A program made the position numbers and the translations under genes. The notes beneath the pieces are model-generated. The model ran no database searches. It worked only from the letters and a program-made list of their open reading frames with translations, and had not been told where the DNA came from. Shown here piece after piece: positions 8,925 through 17,188 of a DNA stretch of 64,000 bases. The stretch comes from Paenibacillus sp. 1001270B_150601_E10. GTDB taxonomy: Bacteria; Bacillota; Bacilli; Paenibacillales; Paenibacillaceae. Every line of letters begins with the position of its first letter. The first letter of the stretch is position 1. The stretch is taken from positions 161,634 to 225,633 of the forward strand of contig NZ_JADMOL010000006.1 in assembly GCF_015558675.1 (NCBI RefSeq). Reading direction: 5' to 3'.

Positions 8925-11189
8925 TTATACTGAGGCATAATTGATGATGATCGCTTCCTGGGAAGCCTCATCATAGGCAATCCACAATTCGTCTCCTACC
9001 TCAACCCCGTACAACGGCTCAATAGATTGGTGTATATGATAGACCCTACCGCCTCGTTCCACGGTAATGTGCGCCAGCGGACGTTCTCCGAGCGTGCCCT
9101 CGTATCTGACAGATGTTGCGACGGCTGCTCCCTGCTTACCTTTATGCAATCGGAGCTCTTTCTCGTAATCCTCTTTTCGCATGATTACTGGAATAATGAT
9201 ACCCGCTTTCAATGGAATTCCTTTCGGTGCAAAAAGACTGTTGGACTTGAGAAGACGCTCCGGTTGATCAGATAGAAGCGTTTCCAGCATCATCAGCTGA
9301 CGGTTCGCAATGATGATTGGGAATTCCTCGATTCGGATCACTTCTGCTTGCATCGTCATTTGTTCGGAGTCATCCGCAATTACTTCGTTACCGTAGCTGT
9401 AGATTCGGGCAGCACCTTGAGTAAGTGCGAGAGTGGCACTCTCCCCTATGCGATATTCAAATCCAGGGGGTTCCAATACAGGAACGGGGTAGTTCCTGTC
9501 TCCTGCACGAAAGTGAAGCTGCAAGACTCGGCTGCGATTTACTTGTCCTCGCTCTTCGATCTTGCTTAACACGGCAGCCTTAATGATCTTCATCCCTGTT
9601 TGCTCAGGCATGTTCTCTTTCGTGACAAATACCGCGCTTTTCTTCTTACGGTCATAGCTGATAACAACCGAATCTCCAACCCTTATCTCGTTCAAGAAAG
9701 AGATGATTTTCTTGATCTCCACCTCTTTGGTCTGACCTTCATCCTCGAATTGGACGGTAAACCGGACCTGCGGCTGGTTGTTGATATAGGTGCCTGTTTC
9801 CTTCATATGGACGATGGTGCCTGGCAAAATACTGCCTTCAGCAACCTGTTTGGATTGTGTTCTCCTCAACACAAACGAGAGAATGCCCACTCCGCCAAAC
9901 ATAAGCAAAGGAAGGAGCAGCCATATGATCCAATTGATAATGAGACCGCCACCCTGCTTCACATAATTCCAGAAGCTCGCAAGCGAAATCTCATCGCCTC
10001 CTACCGTAATCAGCCACTGACCAACCTGTTCTGTTGTCTTTGTTTGTACAACGTTGGATTTTACATTGATGGTTCCGGCTGATTCTGACTCTAAGGAGTA
10101 ATAAAGGAGATCACTGTCCATCTCTTTAAAAAATTGGGTTTGTGGATTTTTTATCTCATCATAGGTTAATATTCGAATAAGCTCCGTCACATCTATAAAG
10201 CTTCCCGTTTGCTCGTTAAGCACATAACCAAGCACACTTCCGTTCAGTTCATCTTCCGTAGATGAGCCTGCGATTAGCACTTCCTGATCATTCAATAGAA
10301 CCACACGGGCTTGATAGATAGGCTTCGGTGTTGGTACGGCGCCCCCCCACTCTTTCTTCGCAGCGTTATAAAAGCGCGCTTGGCCGGGGTAACGAATATC
10401 CGCCCTTACCAGCTTTGTATCTTTAATCCCAAAGTGCTTAGCGAATTGGACGCCAGCTTTGTCCTGAGCCTCAAAAGGAGTCTCCTCCTCTTTTTTCACC
10501 GCTAGATCCGGCTGATTGTGATGATCCAACAACCCACTAATATAAGCGGTTCTGTTATCCTTTAAGTCAATCTCAAACATCGGAACGGCCTTATCATTAT
10601 CAAAGCTGCCGGGAAGTTCACTTATTCTGACAGGTCTAGCGGGAAATTGATCCATGCTATTCAAAGAGCTTGTTCTGAGCTTACCGTCCTCTACTTGAGA
10701 TAAGTATAAAGACGAATCGTCTCTCTCTCCTGTAATGATCAGCTTCCCGCGCCATGAATAAATGCCAGAAGTCAAATGGGAAGGAATGGGCAGAGTTCCT
10801 TGTGCCAGTTCCTCCACCTCGCCTGAAGGTTGGAAATAATTAAGCTGTAGACCTAGACTGTCATCATACGTCGGGATGATCACTCCGCCTTGTTGATATA
10901 ATGCTGCATCCAACATGCCGTGGACGTTAGAGCGAATCTCTATCTCCTTCAGGGGTGTCCCCGTTGCCGAATCAAATAGATAAGCCTGTGAATAGGCTCC
11001 CTGTATCACATCCGATAGCCCAATCATTTTCTTCCCGTCATCCAAATAGAATATTTCACTAATAGATGGTGGATGCTCATCATCATTGGACAAAAAATCA
11101 TTGTAATCCCTCCACACCATAAAACTTAAAAATATGGCAGGGATAAAAAAAACGAGATTTATGAAGGCTGTTCCATGTCTCTTCACCAT
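8925..11189 (-). CDS. Large two-segment membrane protein with C-terminal repeat modules, unknown function
   Basis: About 754 residues from the ATG at 11189, preferred because GAAGGGAGAG lies 5-6 bases upstream; an upstream ATG at 11240 has no clear site. A membrane segment (FINLVFFIPAIFLSFMVW) opens the protein. About 380 residues of strand-rich, propeller-like sequence follow (repeated LIITGERDD, VLIAGSSTEDEL types), then a second membrane segment (GLIINWIIWLLLPLLMFGGV). The cytoplasmic tail shows about three related beta modules (IRVGDSVVISYDRKKKSAVF; the middle one with GESATLAL; VEVGDELWIAYDEASQEAII). This suggests an extracellular sensor or receptor-like ectodomain coupled to beta-barrel modules. 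I do not recognise the family. It is 175 bp downstream of the SuFu gene. Confidence 0.7.
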   Translation of the reverse strand: MVKRHGTAFINLVFFIPAIFLSFMVWRDYNDFLSNDDEHPPSISEIFYLDDGKKMIGLSDVIQGAYSQAYLFDSATGTPLKEIEIRSNVHGMLDAALYQQGGVIIPTYDDSLGLQLNYFQPSGEVEELAQGTLPIPSHLTSGIYSWRGKLIITGERDDSSLYLSQVEDGKLRTSSLNSMDQFPARPVRISELPGSFDNDKAVPMFEIDLKDNRTAYISGLLDHHNQPDLAVKKEEETPFEAQDKAGVQFAKHFGIKDTKLVRADIRYPGQARFYNAAKKEWGGAVPTPKPIYQARVVLLNDQEVLIAGSSTEDELNGSVLGYVLNEQTGSFIDVTELIRILTYDEIKNPQTQFFKEMDSDLLYYSLESESAGTINVKSNVVQTKTTEQVGQWLITVGGDEISLASFWNYVKQGGGLIINWIIWLLLPLLMFGGVGILSFVLRRTQSKQVAEGSILPGTIVHMKETGTYINNQPQVRFTVQFEDEGQTKEVEIKKIISFLNEIRVGDSVVISYDRKKKSAVFVTKENMPEQTGMKIIKAAVLSKIEERGQVNRSRVLQLHFRAGDRNYPVPVLEPPGFEYRIGESATLALTQGAARIYSYGNEVIADDSEQMTMQAEVIRIEEFPIIIANRQLMMLETLLSDQPERLLKSNSLFAPKGIPLKAGIIIPVIMRKEDYEKELRLHKGKQGAAVATSVRYEGTLGERPLAHITVERGGRVYHIHQSIEPLYGVEVGDELWIAYDEASQEAIIINYASV

Positions 11190-11364
11190 GTGTTCTCTCC
11201 CTTCATCCAATCTTGCAGCATGTCTCCCTCTCTTTTGCATGCTTCACGTATAAATGCTAGTCGTATAAGGAAGTTGTTCGATAGGTTCCTTTGCGATGTC
11301 AAGCACCTTTAAGGGCGTTCGCCCTCTGTCACGCGTTTTCATCGTGTCACTCCTAATTCAATCC

Positions 11365-12426
11365 TCATCCTATTGTGGATACTACATTTCCGTCCTGATC
11401 CTTGATATGGGTTTTCAAGACTTGAACGATAAGATCTTTGAAGGTAGACAGCTTGATCACACCTTCTTTTGGCGCCAGTAGTTGTGAGAGTTCAGTGACA
11501 GCCGCAGCATCGAGCATCAGCCGAACCTCATTCTCTTCCATCTCGTATCGTGTTTCTTCTCCTGGGGTAAGGATGATCCGCAAGTCTTGACTGACAAGTG
11601 TTAAATCCTTTCCTTTCAGTATGCGGCCGCGAAGCAGTTTGCCGATCGTTCCAGCCTGCTTGGCTCCCAAAGTGATCGTTGCTGGTGCCTTGTTAAGCAG
11701 ACGATTCTTGCCTGGCTCCCAGAATAATTGATCTACGAATAAAAATCCGGTGTTGGAGCCGTCTCGCTCGATGCCTGTCTGTACAGCTTCTGAGACAGCA
11801 GGAATCTGCAGCATGGATTCCCTTGATAAGTTCGTAAGGTATCCAGGAAGTAACTCTTGGCACGTTTCCAGTACTCCCGTCGTACTCCAGGTTTTCATCG
11901 CTTCCAGCTCATCTTCGGTAATGCCAACCATTTGTATAAAGGCAACTTGTCCATTCGGTGTGTGAATAGCGGGAAGCTCTGGATCTTCAATAAAGGCAAG
12001 CGCGGTTAACTTTGTATCCGATCCGAGACAGATTGGACCGTTGGCATCCAAGTAATCGCCTATCGCGAAGACATTGCCGCTGCTAAAGACGTATCTTCCC
12101 ATATTCTGCAGCAAATTCAGCGCCCAAGCTGGCGGCTCCTCCTCGTGCTCCTCACGTGCAAGCCGAAAGGTAAGCTCAAATCCATACCCGCTGTAATCCA
12201 TATTTTCAAATTCCTTCTCATACAGCTCTGAAAATCCAAAGGTTACAAAATGCCAGTGTGGGAGCGGATTCTCAGCTTTGTAAGCGCTGATGCCATCCAG
12301 TGGATCATTACCGCCCAGCACATAAGGAATCATTGTTCCGTAATGCTTCGACTCCTGTGTACCGTAGATCTTGACCATTTGTTCTTCTATTGCATCCCAT
12401 CCAGCTGAAACAACCTCTTCGCTCAT
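11365..12426 (-). CDS. Suppressor-of-fused (SuFu) domain protein
   Basis: About 353 residues. The N-terminal half matches the bacterial SuFu fold: a GGNDPLDGISAY motif, then PHWHFVTFGFSELYEKE and SGYGFELTFRLA, with LLQNMGRYVF and GQVAFIQMVGITEDELEAM later. In animals SuFu regulates Hedgehog signalling; bacterial members are widely associated with polymorphic toxin systems as immunity proteins. The C-terminal 120 residues form a separate mixed alpha/beta region (RGRILKGKDLTLVSQDLRII). The ATG at 12426 has GGAGGAG 6 bases upstream; the TTG at 12441 overlaps that site and is unlikely. Its presence with SUKH, YwqG and ankyrin genes is the best evidence for an immunity-type locus here. Confidence 0.9.
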   Translation of the reverse strand: MSEEVVSAGWDAIEEQMVKIYGTQESKHYGTMIPYVLGGNDPLDGISAYKAENPLPHWHFVTFGFSELYEKEFENMDYSGYGFELTFRLAREEHEEEPPAWALNLLQNMGRYVFSSGNVFAIGDYLDANGPICLGSDTKLTALAFIEDPELPAIHTPNGQVAFIQMVGITEDELEAMKTWSTTGVLETCQELLPGYLTNLSRESMLQIPAVSEAVQTGIERDGSNTGFLFVDQLFWEPGKNRLLNKAPATITLGAKQAGTIGKLLRGRILKGKDLTLVSQDLRIILTPGEETRYEMEENEVRLMLDAAAVTELSQLLAPKEGVIKLSTFKDLIVQVLKTHIKDQDGNVVSTIG

Positions 12427-12472
12427 TCTTTTCTCCTCCAATGACTTTTTAATTAGTGGCGCCTATTAAGGT

Positions 12473-12735
12473 AATTTTTTGCGTGGTTTCTGTGGGGCTG
12501 GGGGCTTCCACGACGCCAATACACCCGCTTCTCCCAGGATCTGATTCACCTGGTCAAGATGCTCTTTCCCGACTTCCCAAATCCAGAGGCTATCCCCTCT
12601 ATTCTGTCCGGAGAGAAGTCGAATAGATCATGGTCTCCCTCGTGATCTCCTGGTTCGATGTAATCAAAATAACTTCCTCCATATTATCTGTTAAAACAAC
12701 TATGTTCGTTGAAAATAAAAAATCAGGAGATTAGA
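12473..12735 (-). pseudogene. Degenerate ORF, frameshifted remnant upstream of the SuFu gene
   Basis: One minus-strand frame reads YGGSYFDYIEPGDHEGDHDL and FDFSPD; after a one-base shift near 12600 another reads NRGDSLWIWEVGKEHLDQ and ends in KPPAPQKPRKKLP and a stop at 12473. Together these look like the C-terminal part of a small protein of the same style as its neighbours. Stop codons upstream (near 12695 and 12735) leave no convincing start. An overlapping alternative frame (NIVVLTDNMEEVILI) is also open, so the reconstruction is uncertain. Probably a decayed immunity-type gene. Confidence 0.45.
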
Positions 12736-13026
12736 GCCCCTAGGTTCCATGAATAGATAAAGTAGAAGGAAGGGATTCCATAGCCTGATTATGGTAGTAT
12801 ACGGGGAAAAGAAGCCAACAATCAACCTTTCAACCTCCTAGTGACTGGAAAAAGACACTTTAGGCCTACAGTAAATAGTTAATATTCCCTATGAATGTAT
12901 GTGATTCAATTAGATCAAATGTCACGTATGTACGATGTGTAAAGCAAGAGATAATTACATGATAAACCCTCCTCACCTATAGATTGGATTGCTTTTAAAG
13001 TTACACGTGTTCGTTCACACGACCTT
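12736..13026. other. Intergenic stretch without a supported gene
   Basis: AT-rich, about 290 bases. A minus-strand GGAGG near 12835 precedes a short hydrophobic TTG frame of about 40 codons that I cannot support. No clear repeat or terminator was found. Confidence 0.4.
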
Positions 13027-13656
13027 CTAGGCTAAACGGTTGGATTCGACAGGCTTATTTAACCAATGTTCGTCTGTTTGCACGTGATTCTTTCGCACAA
13101 ACTTGGCGACAGCATTCTTAAATTCCGAATAAGGAAACGCAGAGGCAAGCCGAACCACATAGCCTTCTTGCTCTCCGCCGCATCTAGACAGCTTCGTGTA
13201 GCATAGCTTAGCGGCTTGCTCGCTCCACATCCCACGATACAGGACTGGAACAAGAGGAATGCTTAATTGTTTTGCCCATGCAGCAGTATCATCCCAGGAC
13301 AAGCAGAGATTGTGCTCGTTCCATACTGAGAACAGCATGAAGTAGCCAGGCAAAGATAAATAGGATATCGAGTGCCTTGCATATACATTTTCACCGCATA
13401 GTCGGTATCCTTCAGGAATTCGATATTTGATTCCCCCATGCAGGGTCTTCACATAATGTCGAGAAGAATGATCCTTGCTATCAAGCGACCTCGCATGAAT
13501 GAAGTCTGTATACATCGTTGTGTTTTCCCCATCCATCTTCTCTGTAATGACGACCTCCTGTCCAATAAAATGATCAGTATTGCGCAAGATTCGATCATCA
13601 TCGGTGTAGCTTCTGGACCAAGGAAGGTGCATCGTTTTTGGATATTTAACTTTCAT
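13027..13656 (-). CDS. RNA ligase family protein (nucleotidyltransferase), end-sealing partner of a repair cassette
   Basis: A 209-residue protein with the order of covalent nucleotidyltransferase motifs: motif I TEKMDGENTT with predicted AMP-accepting Lys40, motif III-like GYFMLFSVWNEHN, motif IV QEGYVVRLAS, motif V AKFVRKNHVQ. These match short Rnl2-type RNA ligases, which join 3'-OH and 5'-phosphate ends using ATP through ligase-AMP and RNA-AMP. It lacks the C-terminal domain of full-length T4 Rnl2, as many bacterial members do. The ATG at 13656, with AGAGGTGAT upstream, lies 10 bp after the kinase-HD stop, so the two form an operon: the partner would heal ends and this protein would seal them. 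Confidence 0.88.
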   Translation of the reverse strand: MKVKYPKTMHLPWSRSYTDDDRILRNTDHFIGQEVVITEKMDGENTTMYTDFIHARSLDSKDHSSRHYVKTLHGGIKYRIPEGYRLCGENVYARHSISYLSLPGYFMLFSVWNEHNLCLSWDDTAAWAKQLSIPLVPVLYRGMWSEQAAKLCYTKLSRCGGEQEGYVVRLASAFPYSEFKNAVAKFVRKNHVQTDEHWLNKPVESNRLA

Positions 13657-13666
13657 TACATCACCT

Positions 13667-14626
13667 CTATTTGGCAAACGTGTCAGCTTCTGCAAAGAAA
13701 TACATATCTGCCAGCATCTGCTCACCAAGCAAATGATAGATCTTTGAGGCTCCTGCGTCTCCGCCATGCAAGATTTCCATATGGAAGCTTACCATGTTCA
13801 CCACATATATAATAAAATCATCAGCATATCCCATTTCCTTCAGCACGTGGCAGGCAATTCCGGCGGAAACATGCTCATGTCCGAAATAGGAGTAATACCC
13901 TCGGTGCGGCTTCCAAACCTTGCAGAATGGCTTGCCAGCATCGTGAAACAGTGCTGCGAGCTGCACCTCCAGCAGATGTTCTCCTTCGTAAAACGTATGA
14001 ACATATTCCAGAACTGCGTAGGTGTGCTCGGATAAGGTTCTGGAGTGGAACGGGTTCTCTTGATCATAGCCCAGCATCACATTAAAGAAAGGAGATTCAC
14101 GCAAATAGGCAAATAGCTCATCATGACCTGATTTCATCGAAAGAAGCCGCTCAAGCACTACTCGATCGAGCTTGACGTCTGCTGGCGTATGAACGATATG
14201 CAACTGGTCAAAGCCTTCGGCTTGCACGGGGAACTCAAAGTTTTTTGCATACTTTTTAAGCACCTGTTCTTCAATTATCCGTTTTCTCGCCATAACCCGT
14301 GATTTGGTAATCTCATAGGGTGCAACACAGACATGGCATTGTATTGGAACATCCTTAAATCGCTTCGTAAATTGAATTCGTCGGTCTCGTGAGATATTCG
14401 TAGCATCGAATACGACGTTTCTGCCGAAGGACAACGCTCGTTCAATGTCAGTAAAGGCTGCCTCAAATACCCGATAGGTATTTTTCTGTTTGCTCTCGTT
14501 TCCGAACAGCCTTTCTCTTATGGCATCCGTAGCGACTAGAACCGCCCTTTCTTGTTTACAGAGTACTTTGGCATAGTGGCTTTTGCCACTGCCTGGAATA
14601 CCAACCAGCATGTGAATGGTACTCAT
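13667..14626 (-). CDS. Bifunctional polynucleotide kinase-HD phosphohydrolase-like end-healing enzyme
   Basis: A 319-residue fusion. Residues 1-160 are a P-loop kinase: Walker A GIPGSGKS at 9-16, TD34 followed by AIRER (the Asp expected to activate the 5'-OH), VVFDATNISRDRR at 71-83, and an Arg-rich lid SRVMARKR at 109-116. Residues about 165-319 are an HD domain: His201 (SEHTYAV), HD228-229 (ALFHDAGK), His250/His252 (FGHEH), and a late SFHMEI. Pnk activity phosphorylates 5'-OH ends; HD domains in known HD-Pnk enzymes remove 2',3'-cyclic or 3' phosphates. Here the order is kinase then HD, the reverse of HD-Pnk. AAAGGAGGTGA precedes the ATG. Coupled with the ligase gene 10 bp downstream. Confidence 0.88.
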   Translation of the reverse strand: MSTIHMLVGIPGSGKSHYAKVLCKQERAVLVATDAIRERLFGNESKQKNTYRVFEAAFTDIERALSFGRNVVFDATNISRDRRIQFTKRFKDVPIQCHVCVAPYEITKSRVMARKRIIEEQVLKKYAKNFEFPVQAEGFDQLHIVHTPADVKLDRVVLERLLSMKSGHDELFAYLRESPFFNVMLGYDQENPFHSRTLSEHTYAVLEYVHTFYEGEHLLEVQLAALFHDAGKPFCKVWKPHRGYYSYFGHEHVSAGIACHVLKEMGYADDFIIYVVNMVSFHMEILHGGDAGASKIYHLLGEQMLADMYFFAEADTFAK

Positions 14627-14652
14627 CTATATCACCTCCTTTCAATAAAAAA

Positions 14653-14694
14653 GAATCGGCGAACAATGGGAGAAACACATGTCATCACCGATTC
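14653..14694 (-). terminator. Rho-independent terminator or attenuator just before the repair operon
   Basis: Reading the minus strand, GAATCGGTGA pairs with TCGCCGATTC (10 bases, one wobble) over a 22-base loop and is followed directly by TTTTTTATT. The ribosome site and ATG of the kinase-HD gene begin about 10 bases later. It either ends an upstream transcript or acts as a leader attenuator for the repair operon. Confidence 0.7.
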
Positions 14695-14760
14695 AACATG
14701 AATATGAAGCTGGTTATTGGCTTCTTTAACGTGTGTTTATTCCGAAGTCCGGTGCGACGT

Positions 14761-14880
14761 TTACCACCGAAGCGGTTCTTGTTCCTTCCACAGCATCCAC
14801 CGTTCTACTTCCTGAATGTCAGCTATACCAATGCTGTACTCGCTCTTTTCTCCGCTGTCGAGCTTCAGCAAGTGGAGCAT
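14761..14880 (-). CDS. Small ORF (39 codons) upstream of the repair operon
   Basis: The frame MLHLLKLDSGEKSEYSIGIA continues as DIQEVERWMLWKEQEPLRW and ends in TAA. Its ATG at 14880 has AGTGAGG 9 bases upstream; another in-frame ATG lies at 14901. The peptide is amphipathic with tryptophans and reads like real coding sequence, but nothing recognisable is in it. It precedes the hairpin at 14694 and the repair operon on the same strand, so it could be a leader peptide, a small unrelated gene or the end of a lost one. An 85-codon frame on the other strand of the same stretch looks less natural. Confidence 0.35.
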   Translation of the reverse strand: MLHLLKLDSGEKSEYSIGIADIQEVERWMLWKEQEPLRW

Positions 14881-15012
14881 GATTACTACCTCACTTTCCA
14901 TGATACACTTGAAAACCCAGAAAGCGACAGGTACGAATTTCTTATAAATGAATGATCTAAAGAGCAATATTACGTAGGTGGAGTTGGTTCACTCCTACTG
15001 TAGAAACAATGA

Positions 15013-15035
15013 AGAGCCGTCAATGTGACGGCTCT
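15013..15035 (-). terminator. Hairpin terminator after apbE
   Basis: A perfect 10-base stem, AGAGCCGTCA with TGACGGCTCT, and a 3-base loop directly after the apbE stop codon. The minus-strand tail (TCATTGTTTC) is moderately T-rich. Confidence 0.7.
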
Positions 15036-15036
15036 C

Positions 15037-16119
15037 TTAGCTATTCATGCTTGCAAGCGTATAGTTTGGATTGGTTAATTTTATTTTTCCAAGCAAGCCA
15101 GAAGTCACATGCACCTTGTTATCTTCCATGATGAATATGGCTTCCATGTCGGGAGTATTTTCGATGTAGGACATACCTTCTTCTAGTCCTTTGACAATTG
15201 CAGCTGTAGATAAAGCGTCACCTGCTGTAGCCGTACCTCCGATGATTGTTACGCTTAGTATTCCATTGGTTGTCGGGGCTCCCGTATTGGAATCGAGAAT
15301 ATGGTGATAGCGGATTCCATTATCGACAAAGTAACGTTCATAGACGCCTGATGTACCGATCGTATTATTTTGAAGCGGAATAATGGCTATATGCTCACCC
15401 GGACCTTTATCAGGCTCTTGTAAGCCAACCTGCCAAGCTGTACCGTCAGGTTTGCTCCCAATCGTAAGGATTGAACTGCCACCAAGATCAATTAGTGCAC
15501 TTTCTACCTTCTCACTTCGCAGATAATCCGCGATCTGATCTGCCGCATATCCTTTGCCAATTGCGCCTAGATCCATCGACATTCCTTCCTTTTCTAATTT
15601 AATCGTCATCTCATTTTCATCTAATTCAATATCGGAATAACGGACAAGGGTCTTGGCTTGTTCAATAAGATGCTCTGCTGGAGGATGTTCCCCGCCATCC
15701 CCAATCCTCCACAACTTGACTAAAGCTCCTACATTGGGATTAAAAGCACCATTCGTATCATGCGCGTATGCAAGCGATTGTGCAACTAGATGAAAGGTTT
15801 CGCTTGAAACTTGAACTGTCTGCTTTCCAGCCAACGCATTGATTTGATTTATTTCGCTTATTAGATTGTACATATTAATCTGAGTATCAATTCGATCCAA
15901 TAGTTGATCAATTGCTAGAATATGCTTATCCGCTTCTTTATCGCCATATAATTTAATGTTGATGACCGTATTGAATTTCAAGAACGTTTTTGACACGGGA
16001 CCGCTGCTAGGTTGGTGCTTCCCTTGATTTCCAGCTTGATAATTAAATATTGCTGCTGAGCCAATCATAAAAATAACAAGGAGTCCCGCTAATCTAACGA
16101 TTTTTCTTCGGTTTTTCAT
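15037..16119 (-). CDS. apbE: FAD:protein FMN transferase (ApbE family), membrane-anchored
   Basis: A 360-residue protein: an N-terminal anchor (LAGLLVIFMIGSAAIFNY) followed by the ApbE fold. Family motifs are FNTVINIKLYGD, FNPNVGALVKLW, the nucleotide-binding MSMDLGAIGKGYAADQIADY, LIDLGGSS, RYHHILDSNTGAPT and the metal-binding AGDALSTAAIVKG. ApbE transfers FMN from FAD onto Ser/Thr of extracytoplasmic flavoproteins, giving covalent flavinylation in respiratory enzymes. No lipobox Cys is present, so it is probably held by the uncleaved helix. It stands alone between terminators, and no FMN-binding partner is adjacent; the flavocytochrome-like lipoprotein at 46949 lacks an evident FMN-binding domain. 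Confident family call. Confidence 0.95.
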   Translation of the reverse strand: MKNRRKIVRLAGLLVIFMIGSAAIFNYQAGNQGKHQPSSGPVSKTFLKFNTVINIKLYGDKEADKHILAIDQLLDRIDTQINMYNLISEINQINALAGKQTVQVSSETFHLVAQSLAYAHDTNGAFNPNVGALVKLWRIGDGGEHPPAEHLIEQAKTLVRYSDIELDENEMTIKLEKEGMSMDLGAIGKGYAADQIADYLRSEKVESALIDLGGSSILTIGSKPDGTAWQVGLQEPDKGPGEHIAIIPLQNNTIGTSGVYERYFVDNGIRYHHILDSNTGAPTTNGILSVTIIGGTATAGDALSTAAIVKGLEEGMSYIENTPDMEAIFIMEDNKVHVTSGLLGKIKLTNPNYTLASMNS

Positions 16120-16254
16120 CTTATTACTCTCGCTTTCCTTCTATTAGCTTTCTATTAACGAACGCATTCTTCATCAGGAATTATATCTCGATATGCATGA
16201 TTAAATGTTATTAAAAAGTTAAAGCTGCCTCGCGCATGACGTAGAGACATAAAA

Positions 16255-16287
16255 AAGCCCTTCATCCTATTCAAGGAAGAAAGGCTT
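16255..16287 (-). terminator. Terminator of the GNAT gene
   Basis: On the minus strand AAGCCTTTCTTC pairs imperfectly with GAAGGGCTT and is followed by TTTTTTATG, just after the stop at 16301. Confidence 0.75.
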
Positions 16288-16300
16288 GCTTATTATTGAT

Positions 16301-17089
16301 TTATACTTTTTGAATCAAAAATTCTGCGATATACTGCCTGCAAATGACTTCATATCCAATGGATTGATACAGCCTAATGGCTCCTTCATTCTCTTCAAGG
16401 ACATTCAGATATACATCAGCTGCACGTGATCTGCCGCGACGAGTAAGCTCAACACTAATCTTCTTGCCCAATCCTCTTCTTCTCCATGCAGCATCCGTAC
16501 CAATATTACCGAGCTCTACGTAATCTTGGCTATAGACGTGATATCCTCCAACTGCGATTAGGTCGGATTGCTCGACTACACCATAGAACGGGTAATGTAA
16601 CTCTTCCCTCGTAAATGCCATCGTGTTAAGCTCAACCATTTTCGACTCAATCTTCTTATAATAAGGAGGTCCTAAGTCTAAGACCTGCTTATCCATGGAA
16701 GGTAATGCGTCAGCATCAACATGCTTCATAAGCAGCAGTTGTTTCGGTGTTTGTACAAAAGCAAGCTGAGAAGCAAGGCTCTTCATTTCTGCTTCGTTAA
16801 CAATAAAGCTCCCAATGGCATCGTCTGGAAGCTGCAGCTGTTCCTTCGCGTAAGCCAACAATGACTTAAGATCAAATGATGGCTGAATAGGATATACAGA
16901 GAACGCATAAAAAGGCAGTCCCCTCAAATAAGCCAGTACACCGATCAGCTCTCCTTCTTCTGAAAACTGTCCATAATGCACCGTATGCTGCTTCCGAAAT
17001 GTAAGATAAGAATAGTAAAGAAAGTGTTGTTCCCTATCTATGTTATGCAGGATGGTCTTCAATTCACTTGATGCTAATTCTCGAAACAT
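16301..17089 (-). CDS. GNAT family N-acetyltransferase
   Basis: A 262-residue protein with a C-terminal GNAT domain: VELGNIGTDAAWRRRGLGKK carries the acetyl-CoA pyrophosphate loop (RRRGLG), followed by ADVYLNVLEENEGAIRLYQS and IGYEVICR, the usual beta6-alpha4 end. The first 130 residues form a degenerate second GNAT-like half (GVLAYLRGLPFYAFSVYPIQ), as in two-domain Paenibacillus acetyltransferases. The substrate is unknown. GGAGC lies 7 bases before the ATG. Monocistronic, with its own terminator. Confidence 0.88.
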   Translation of the reverse strand: MFRELASSELKTILHNIDREQHFLYYSYLTFRKQHTVHYGQFSEEGELIGVLAYLRGLPFYAFSVYPIQPSFDLKSLLAYAKEQLQLPDDAIGSFIVNEAEMKSLASQLAFVQTPKQLLLMKHVDADALPSMDKQVLDLGPPYYKKIESKMVELNTMAFTREELHYPFYGVVEQSDLIAVGGYHVYSQDYVELGNIGTDAAWRRRGLGKKISVELTRRGRSRAADVYLNVLEENEGAIRLYQSIGYEVICRQYIAEFLIQKV

Positions 17090-17188
17090 ATGCTTTGCTC
17101 CATTCTGTGTAATAAAAGATGAGAAAAATCGTTCGTCGTGTAAAGTTCAAGTCCAACTCTTCAACACTTCATGTAAATCGATCAATGC

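Noticed and set aside
9600-10082. Plus-strand 160-codon open frame opposite the 754-residue membrane protein
   Set aside because: Lies wholly within the minus-strand gene, no ribosome site, composition of a shadow frame.
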